This document shows positions 1-3,435 of a stretch of 5,257 nucleotides of DNA, one piece after another (within the stretch, counting starts at the first letter, position 1; each line of letters starts with the position of its first letter). Below the pieces are notes generated by a model, which did no database searches, was not told the origin of the DNA, and saw nothing but the letters and a program-made list of their open reading frames with translations. The translations under genes were made by a program, and so were the position numbers. Origin of the DNA: Thermoanaerobaculales bacterium (lineage in GTDB: Bacteria; Acidobacteriota; Thermoanaerobaculia; Thermoanaerobaculales; Sulfomarinibacteraceae); contig JALOKS010000202.1 in assembly GCA_025456385.1 (NCBI GenBank), positions 1 through 5,257 on the forward strand, in the 5' to 3' direction.

Positions 1-987
1 GAGCTTCCTCGCCATGTACTCGATGGTGGCGTGCCGGTACACCTGGTAGTCGTGGTCGAGCGCCTCCATCAGGCCGACGGCGATCGCCTCGAGGTCGCGT
101 CCGGCGAGGCCGCCGTAGGTCGGGAAGCCCTCGCGCAGGATCAGCAGGTTGCGGAAGCGCTCGGCCCAGGCCTCGTCGCGGCAGACCAGAAAACCGCCGA
201 TGTTGGCGAGGCCGTCCTTCTTGCAGCTCATGGTGGCGCCGTCGGCGAGCGCGAACATCTCCTGCGCGATCTCCACGAGCGGCCGCCCGGCGAAGCCCGG
301 CTCGCGCTGACTCACGAAGTAGGCGTTCTCGGCGAAACGGCAGGCGTCGATGACGAGCGGGATGCCGTGGGCCGCGAGCACCTCCTTGACGGCGCGCAGG
401 TTCGCCATCGACACCGGCTGGCCGCCGCCGGTGTTGTTGGTGACGGTGATCATCGCGAAGGGGATTCTGTCCCGGCCGTGCTCGGCGATGCAGGCCTCGA
501 GCGCGGCGACGTCCATGTTGCCCTTGAACGGGGCCTCGACCTGGGTGTCGTAGGCCTCGCGGCAGGGCAGGTTGAGCGCGGTCGCGCCCCGGTACTCGAT
601 GTTGGCGCGGGTGGTGTCGAAGTGGCTGTTGTTGGGCACGACGTCGCCGGGCGAGAGCAGGCACTCGGCGAGGATGCCCTCCGCGGCGCGGCCCTGGTGG
701 GTGGGCAGAATGTGGGGCATGCCCGTGATCGTTCCGACCACGGCCTCGAAGCGCTTCCAGGAGCGGCTGCCGGCGTAGCTCTCGTCGCCGAGCATCATCG
801 CCGCCCACTGCTGGGCCGACATCGCACCGGTGCCGCTGTCGGTGAGGAGGTCGATGCAGCAGTCCTCGGCGTCGAGGAGGAAGACGTTGTGGTGCGCCCG
901 CCGCAGGGCGTCCTCGCGCGCGTCGCGGGTGGTGATCTTGAGCGGCTCGGTCATCTTGATGCGGAAGGGCTCGATGATGGTGCGCAT
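1..987 (-). CDS. Tryptophanase / tyrosine phenol-lyase family PLP enzyme, C-terminus cut off by window edge
   Basis: This PLP-dependent beta-eliminating lyase would split tryptophan to indole (or tyrosine to phenol) plus pyruvate and ammonia in the cytoplasm. The visible 329 residues start with EPFRI (6-10) and carry the family blocks IDLLTDSGT (45-53), GDESYAGS (67-74), PTHQGR (95-100), GGQPVSMAN (188-196), RFAENAYF (217-224), SCKKD (254-258) and EGFPTYGGLAGRD (286-298). Recalled tyrosine phenol-lyase (TPL) numbering aligns without gaps, giving Tyr71, Gln98-Gly99-Arg100, Phe123, Asn185, Asp214, Arg217, Ser254 and Schiff-base Lys257, all present. Position 124 is Asp, as in tryptophanases (Thr in TPL), and 288 is Phe, also tryptophanase-like, so tryptophanase activity is favoured although length and many blocks resemble TPL. 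The family is about 455-470 residues, so about 130 are outside the window, including the C-terminal specificity residues. The ATG at 987 has GGAGGAGG (991-998) before it. No internal stop is seen. Confidence 0.93.
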   Translation of the reverse strand, partial: MRTIIEPFRIKMTEPLKITTRDAREDALRRAHHNVFLLDAEDCCIDLLTDSGTGAMSAQQWAAMMLGDESYAGSRSWKRFEAVVGTITGMPHILPTHQGRAAEGILAECLLSPGDVVPNNSHFDTTRANIEYRGATALNLPCREAYDTQVEAPFKGNMDVAALEACIAEHGRDRIPFAMITVTNNTGGGQPVSMANLRAVKEVLAAHGIPLVIDACRFAENAYFVSQREPGFAGRPLVEIAQEMFALADGATMSCKKDGLANIGGFLVCRDEAWAERFRNLLILREGFPTYGGLAGRDLEAIAVGLMEALDHDYQVYRHATIEYMARKL

Positions 988-1020
988 GGTCCTCCTCCGG
1001 GCGGCGCCGTCTCCGCGCCG

Positions 1021-1048
1021 AGCCTACGCGCTTTCGGCCCCCGCGCAA
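1021..1048 (-). promoter_or_regulatory. Possible sigma70-type promoter for the lyase gene
   Basis: On the minus strand TTGCGC (1048-1043) and TAGGCT (1026-1021) are separated by 16 bases and lie about 35-60 bases upstream of the lyase ATG. This would give a leader of roughly 25-30 bases that includes the Shine-Dalgarno site. The -10 match is weak (4 of 6), and short matches occur by chance, so this is only a candidate. Confidence 0.25.
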
Positions 1049-1060
1049 ACCCCGCCCCAG

Positions 1061-1104
1061 ATGCGAGATACGAGATGCGAGATACGAGGTATGAGATATG
1101 AGAT
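1061..1104. repeat. Tandem heptamer repeat, six units of ATRYGAG type
   Basis: Six consecutive 7-bp units are readable: ATGCGAG, ATACGAG, ATGCGAG, ATACGAG, GTATGAG, ATATGAG, then a partial ATG. Units 1-2 and 3-4 are identical pairs, suggesting a 14-bp duplication by slippage; the last two have drifted. The block is AT-richer than its surroundings and sits between the divergent lyase and MarR genes. Short tandem heptamer repeats are known as intergenic elements in cyanobacteria and other environmental bacteria. No function can be read from the sequence. Confidence 0.9.
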
Positions 1105-1123
1105 GGAATGCCTGCGGCCGGGG

Positions 1124-1152
1124 TTGCGTTATTTATTCGATATCGATTGAAT
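1124..1152 (+). promoter_or_regulatory. Possible promoter of the MarR operon
   Basis: TTGCGT (1124-1129) and TTGAAT (1147-1152) are 17 bases apart and could act as -35 and -10 elements, with a start point near 1160 and a leader of about 30 bases. The would-be -10 lies inside the 12-bp inverted repeat at 1136-1162, so a bound repressor would block it. The -10 match is poor; the argument rests mainly on position. Confidence 0.3.
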
Positions 1153-1162
1153 CGATATCGAA
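1136..1162. promoter_or_regulatory. Probable MarR operator, perfect inverted repeat upstream of the regulator
   Basis: The arms TTCGATATCGAT (1136-1147) and ATCGATATCGAA (1151-1162) are perfect reverse complements around a 3-bp spacer TGA. Each arm is itself nearly palindromic, so the site could hold one or two dimers. It ends 26 bases before the MarR start codon, the usual place for an autoregulatory MarR operator. The right part, TCGA-N5-TCGATATCGAA (1143-1162), recurs at 3214-3233 upstream of the pirin gene. Binding by this MarR protein is inferred. Confidence 0.75.
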
Positions 1163-1188
1163 TTGTCTGAAAAGGGAGACAACGCCGG

Positions 1189-1695
1189 ATGGCCACCAGG
1201 CACCAGGGCTCCGCGGCGGAAACGAGGGCGCTCGACGCCTACATCACAATGCGCCGCGCGGTCAACGCGGTGAGCCTGCTGGAGAGCGAGGTGATGCGCG
1301 CCGCCGGCCTCACCGAGAGTCAGTTCGGAGCCCTCGAGGCGCTGCACCACCTCGGTCCGCTGTGCCAGCACGAGCTGGCCGGCAAGGTGCTGAAGAGCGC
1401 CGGCAACATGACCACCGTGGTCGACAACCTGGAGCGCCGCGGCCTCGTCGAGCGCCGGCGTGGCGGCGACGACCGGCGCGTGGTTACGGTCCACCTGACC
1501 GACCGCGGCGGAGATCTGGTGCATGAGGTGTTCCCGCGCGTGGTGGGGGTCCTGGTGGGGGCGTTCTCGGCGCTGTCCGCGAAGGAGCAGGAGCAGCTCG
1601 GGGCGTTGTGTCGCCGCCTCGGCAGGTCCCGATCGTCAACGTCGACAACCGCCGCTCGACAGCGGCGGAATCTGCAAGGAGAACGGCATGTCTGA
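1189..1695 (+). CDS. MarR-family winged-helix transcriptional regulator
   Basis: This 168-residue protein should be a dimeric DNA-binding repressor that releases its operator on binding a ligand or on oxidation. The N-terminal helix (about 11-40) leads into LTESQFGALEAL (41-52), the first part of the helix-turn-helix. LAGKVLKSAGNMTTVVDNLERRGLVER (from 63) is the recognition region, and the wing carries RGGDDRRVVTVHLT (91-104) with the typical DxR pattern at Asp95-Arg97. A C-terminal dimerisation helix follows (about 112-145). The only cysteines are Cys59 and Cys141; there is no N-terminal sensor cysteine of the OhrR kind. The last 23 residues are Arg/Ser/Thr-rich and extend past the usual 140-150 residue end. 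The ATG at 1189 follows AGGGAG (1173-1178) with a long 10-base spacing. It is first in an apparent operon and its stop overlaps the next ORF by 8 bases. The inducer is unknown; the neighbours suggest a redox-active or aromatic compound. Confidence 0.93.
   Translation: MATRHQGSAAETRALDAYITMRRAVNAVSLLESEVMRAAGLTESQFGALEALHHLGPLCQHELAGKVLKSAGNMTTVVDNLERRGLVERRRGGDDRRVVTVHLTDRGGDLVHEVFPRVVGVLVGAFSALSAKEQEQLGALCRRLGRSRSSTSTTAARQRRNLQGERHV
1649..1668 (+). other. Hairpin in the 3' end of the MarR gene
   Basis: CCGCCGCT (1649-1656) and AGCGGCGG (1661-1668) form a perfect 8-bp stem with a CGAC loop. It is inside the coding sequence for the odd Arg-rich MarR tail and ends 7 bases before the Shine-Dalgarno site of the next ORF. 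No T-run follows, so it is not an intrinsic terminator. It may affect mRNA stability or translation between the operon genes. Confidence 0.6.
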
Positions 1696-1804
1696 TCGTA
1701 TCCGTCTACGCGTGGAGCAGCTCAACGCCATGGTTCTCGAGGGCAGAGTCACGGACGCGATGAACGAGTTCTACTACTCGCCGCAGCCGGTGGACGAAAG
1801 CTGA
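1688..1804 (+). pseudogene. Short ORF, probable remnant of a SnoaL-like (NTF2-fold) gene
   Basis: A 38-residue ORF starts at ATG 1688, has a good AAGGAG (1676-1681) six bases upstream and overlaps the MarR stop (ATGTCTGA), so it looks translated. The part RVEQLNAMVLEGRVTDAMNEFY (8-29) resembles the first helices of small SnoaL-like / nuclear transport factor 2-fold proteins of about 110-130 residues, which typically continue from EFY into the first strand. Here the protein instead ends YSPQPVDES. SnoaL-like proteins often end near an FYY motif, so an internal deletion between two TTCTAC stretches could have joined the N-terminal and C-terminal ends. That is inference. The remnant cannot fold as a SnoaL domain. 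It is in the same frame as the downstream reductase, separated by one TGA. Alternatives are a real small protein or a leader ORF that couples translation. Confidence 0.5.
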
Positions 1805-1807
1805 GGG
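1803..1807 (+). promoter_or_regulatory. Shine-Dalgarno site that points to the ACG at 1814
   Basis: GAGGG overlaps the TGA stop of the short ORF (1802-1804). It lies six bases before ACG 1814, the codon where an N-terminal MSEALSIPILLGS-type start would be expected. No ATG, GTG or TTG occurs in this frame between the TGA and GTG 1853, so this site is the best evidence for where translation of the reductase begins. Confidence 0.55.
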
Positions 1808-1813
1808 TACGCC

Positions 1814-2383
1814 ACGAGCGAGGCACTGAGCATTCCAATCCTGCTCGGCAGCGTGCGCCGCAACCGCCAGAGCCCGAAGGTCGCGCGCTGGCTCCATCGG
1901 CGGCTCACGGCGGACGGAGGGATCGCCAGCGAGCTCCTCGATCTCGAGGAGCTCGCGCTGCCGATCATGGAGGAGCGGCTCCGCCTGCGCGACGACCCGC
2001 CGCCGGGCGCCGTCAGGTTGAGCCGGGCGGTGGCGGCGGGCGACGGCCTGCTGATCGTCACCCCGGAGTACAACAACGGCTATCCGGGGGTGCTCAAGAA
2101 CGCCCTCGACTACCTGCTGCCGGAGCTCAAGCGCAAGCCGGTGGGGATCGCCACCGTCTCGGCGGGCGGCTTCGGCGGCATCAGCTGCCTCGCCCAGCTG
2201 CGCCTCGTGCTGCTCGCGATGGGCGCGGCCCCCATCCCGGCCTCCCTGCCGGTGTCGCGGGTGGGGCAGAGCTTCGACGACGACGGCCCGACCGACGAGG
2301 GCATCGAGGGGCGGGCGAGTGCGTTCCTCGCCGAGCTCCGGTGGTGGACCGAGGCAACGGTGCGGCAGCGCGGTCCGGCCTGA
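1814..2383 (+). CDS. NADPH-dependent FMN reductase family flavoprotein (apparent ACG start)
   Basis: This flavodoxin-fold NAD(P)H:FMN or quinone/azo reductase is 189 residues from the ACG at 1814, a normal family length. Strand 1 and the FMN phosphate loop are IPILLGSVRRNRQS (7-20). TPEYNNGYPGVLKNALDYL (83-101) is the family's flavin-binding signature, and SAGGFGG (116-122) is the second flavin/nicotinamide loop. The frame has no standard start upstream of the flavin loop: ACG 1814 matches where ATG would be (ACG AGC GAG GCA CTG) and has GAGGG at the right distance. The only in-frame GTG, at 1853, would remove strand 1 and Gly12-Ser13, likely destroying FMN binding. So either ACG is used weakly or the start codon has mutated. 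It is the last gene of the MarR operon, 9 bases after the SnoaL remnant. Context suggests two-electron reduction of quinones or related electrophiles. Confidence 0.88.
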   Translation, partial: TSEALSIPILLGSVRRNRQSPKVARWLHRRLTADGGIASELLDLEELALPIMEERLRLRDDPPPGAVRLSRAVAAGDGLLIVTPEYNNGYPGVLKNALDYLLPELKRKPVGIATVSAGGFGGISCLAQLRLVLLAMGAAPIPASLPVSRVGQSFDDDGPTDEGIEGRASAFLAELRWWTEATVRQRGPA

Positions 2384-2406
2384 AGGAAGGCGGACGAACG
2401 AAGAAG

Positions 2407-2428
2407 GGGCGCGCCCGCGGACGCGCCC
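2407..2428. terminator. GC-rich hairpin between convergent genes, possible terminator
   Basis: GGGCGCG (2407-2413) and CGCGCCC (2422-2428) form a 7-bp stem with an 8-base loop in the gap between the convergent reductase and pirin genes. On the minus strand the hairpin is followed by CCTTCTTCGTTCG, weakly T-rich; on the plus strand no T-run follows. It may end pirin transcription and work only poorly, or with Rho, for the other strand. Confidence 0.45.
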
Positions 2429-2449
2429 GGTGCTGTGAGGTTCCGGGGG

Positions 2450-3163
2450 CTACGCGAGGTCGAAGAGCAGGAGGTCCGCGTGCTCGTCGACGCCGGAGAC
2501 CTCGAGATGTCCGGGGTCCGTCACGGCGGCGCCGTCGCCCTCCGAGAGGCGCCGGCCGCCGAGCTTGACGGCGCCGCTGACGACCTGCAGCCAGGCGTGC
2601 CGGCCGGCGTCGAGCGACCGCCCGAGTCGCGCGCCGCGGCTCAGGGTCGCGCGGTAGAGCGCGACGTCCTGGTGCACGGTCAACGAGCCCTCGCGGCCGT
2701 CGCGTGAGGCCACCAGGGCCCAGGATTCGCGCAGCTGCTGCCACGGGAAGGCCCGCTGCTCGTAGCCCGGCTCGAGGCCCTGCCGCTCGGGCTCGATCCA
2801 GATCTGCAGGAAGCGCACCTCCTCGCCAGGCGACGGGTTGAACTCGGAGTGCAGGATGCCGGTGCCGGCCGACATGCGCTGCACCTCGCCCGGCCGGATC
2901 ACCGAGCCGGTGCCGAGGCTGTCGCGGTGCTCGAGCGCCCCCTCGACCACGATGGACAGGATCTCCATGTCGCGGTGGGGGTGGGTGCCGAAGCCCCGGC
3001 CCGGCTGCACCCGGTCGTCGTTGATGACCCGCAGGCTGCGGAAGCCCATGTGCGCCGGGTCGTAGTACTGCCCGAACGAAAAACTGTGGCGGCTCGACAA
3101 CCAGCCGAGCTCGGCGCGGCCGCGCTCGGCGGCGGGGCGGACCCGGATCTCGGGGGTGCTCAT
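2450..3163 (-). CDS. Pirin-family bicupin protein (YhhW-like)
   Basis: Pirins are iron-binding bicupins; bacterial members such as E. coli YhhW have quercetin 2,3-dioxygenase activity in vitro. This 237-residue protein matches the family's usual 230-290. The N-terminal region WLSSRHSFSFGQYYDP (21-36) and FRSLRVINDD (41-50) are standard pirin blocks. The metal site is intact: His61 and His63 in GTHPHRDMEI (59-68), and His105 and Glu107 in GTGILHSEFNP (100-110). A second, degenerate cupin covers about 150-237 with the signature QVVSGAVKLGGRRL (193-206). I chose ATG 3163 because AAAGGAG stands six bases upstream; a GTG at 3193 in the same frame would add ten Arg/Lys-rich residues and lacks that spacing. 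It is transcribed towards the MarR operon, and an operator like that of MarR lies 51 bases upstream of the start. A role in detoxifying aromatic or quinone compounds is plausible; the real substrate is unknown. Confidence 0.94.
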   Translation of the reverse strand: MSTPEIRVRPAAERGRAELGWLSSRHSFSFGQYYDPAHMGFRSLRVINDDRVQPGRGFGTHPHRDMEILSIVVEGALEHRDSLGTGSVIRPGEVQRMSAGTGILHSEFNPSPGEEVRFLQIWIEPERQGLEPGYEQRAFPWQQLRESWALVASRDGREGSLTVHQDVALYRATLSRGARLGRSLDAGRHAWLQVVSGAVKLGGRRLSEGDGAAVTDPGHLEVSGVDEHADLLLFDLA

Positions 3164-3181
3164 CGCGGACTCCTTTCGCTG

Positions 3182-3211
3182 CCGGCGGCTCACCGCCGGA
3201 CTTTTCTTTCA
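3182..3211 (+). terminator. Hairpin plus T-rich run in the pirin leader, terminator-like on the plus strand
   Basis: CCGGCGG (3182-3188) and CCGCCGG (3193-3199) form a perfect 7-bp stem with a CTCA loop, followed on the plus strand by ACTTTTCTTTC (3200-3210). This is the layout of an intrinsic terminator reading left to right, antisense to pirin. On the minus strand the same bases make a hairpin in the pirin 5' leader, between the operator and the Shine-Dalgarno site. It could stop antisense readthrough from the MarR operon, or protect or control the pirin mRNA. Confidence 0.5.
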
Positions 3212-3213
3212 GC

Positions 3214-3233
3214 TCGAACAGTTCGATATCGAA
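3214..3233. promoter_or_regulatory. Second MarR-type operator, upstream of pirin
   Basis: TCGA (3214-3217), five bases, then TCGATATCGAA (3223-3233) repeats the right part of the MarR upstream site at 1143-1162 with all 15 defined bases identical and the same spacing. TTCGATATCGAA (3222-3233) is a perfect 12-bp palindrome. It lies 51 bases upstream of the pirin start codon, where a bound repressor would block initiation. The regulator is inferred to be the MarR protein encoded at 1189. Confidence 0.72.
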
Positions 3234-3289
3234 GCACATTCCCGTGACCGAGCGGGGTGCCGGCCTCCCGGCAGGCCGACCTTCGGATG

Positions 3290-3323
3290 GGCGCTCGACC
3301 TCAAGGTGGAGGCGCTCGACCTC
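3290..3323. repeat. Direct repeat of a 13-mer with 21-bp period
   Basis: GGCGCTCGACCTC occurs at 3290-3302 and again at 3311-3323. It lies in the intergenic region between the divergent pirin and repeat-protein genes. The 21-bp period (two helical turns) would also fit seven codons, and the plus-strand frame reads ALDLKVEALDLEGVREAM, which looks protein-like but has no supported start. No function is assigned. Confidence 0.55.
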
Positions 3324-3350
3324 GAAGGGGTCCGCGAGGCGATGCGGGGC

Positions 3351-3370
3351 GGCGTCCGGTGGCGTCCGGC
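3351..3370. repeat. Tandem 10-bp direct repeat upstream of a promoter
   Basis: GGCGTCCGGT is followed at once by GGCGTCCGGC, nine of ten bases identical. The pair sits about 12 bases upstream of the -35 element proposed for the secreted repeat protein. Repeats of one helical turn can be activator sites, but in GC-rich DNA a chance duplication is as likely. Confidence 0.4.
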
Positions 3371-3381
3371 CGGGGGGCACC

Positions 3382-3411
3382 TTGCGCCTCGGACCGGGCC
3401 CGGTTTAGTAT
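3382..3411 (+). promoter_or_regulatory. Probable promoter of the secreted repeat-protein gene
   Basis: TTGCGC (3382-3387) and TAGTAT (3406-3411) are 18 bases apart, and the latter lies in the AT-rich patch GTTTAGTAT inside otherwise GC-rich DNA. Transcription would start near 3418, giving a leader of under 20 bases with AGGGAAGGG (3420-3428) as ribosome site before ATG 3436. Position and local composition support it; each hexamer matches only partly. Confidence 0.45.
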
Positions 3412-3435
3412 GCGTGCTCAGGGAAGGGTGTCCAC

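Noticed and set aside
31..1101. Long plus-strand ORF covering the lyase gene
   Set aside because: It is the antisense shadow of the lyase: low-complexity Ala/Gly/Val/Arg-rich translation with no domain pattern, ending in the heptamer repeat. The minus-strand reading has unmistakable family motifs.
1061..1104. Heptamer array considered as CRISPR or as operator array
   Set aside because: The units are contiguous 7-mers with no spacers, so it is not CRISPR. Their sequence does not match the MarR operator.
1853..2383. GTG 1853 as start of the FMN reductase
   Set aside because: It would remove the first beta strand and the Gly-Ser of the FMN phosphate loop, and no good Shine-Dalgarno site precedes it at normal spacing.
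3261..3278. Inverted repeat CGGCCT / AGGCCG with 6-base loop
   Set aside because: A 6-bp GC stem with no T-run and no link to a promoter or start is expected by chance in such GC-rich DNA.
3282..3360. Protein-like plus-strand reading (ALDLKVEALDLEGVREAM) in the pirin-repeat protein gap
   Set aside because: There is no start codon with a ribosome site, the frame runs on into the shadow of the next gene, and stop-free frames are common at this GC content. It may be a gene relic but I cannot support that.
2181..3380. 399-codon minus-strand ORF spanning pirin and the reductase end
   Set aside because: It is an out-of-frame shadow rich in Arg, Pro and Ala. The pirin frame explains 2450-3163 with intact metal ligands.
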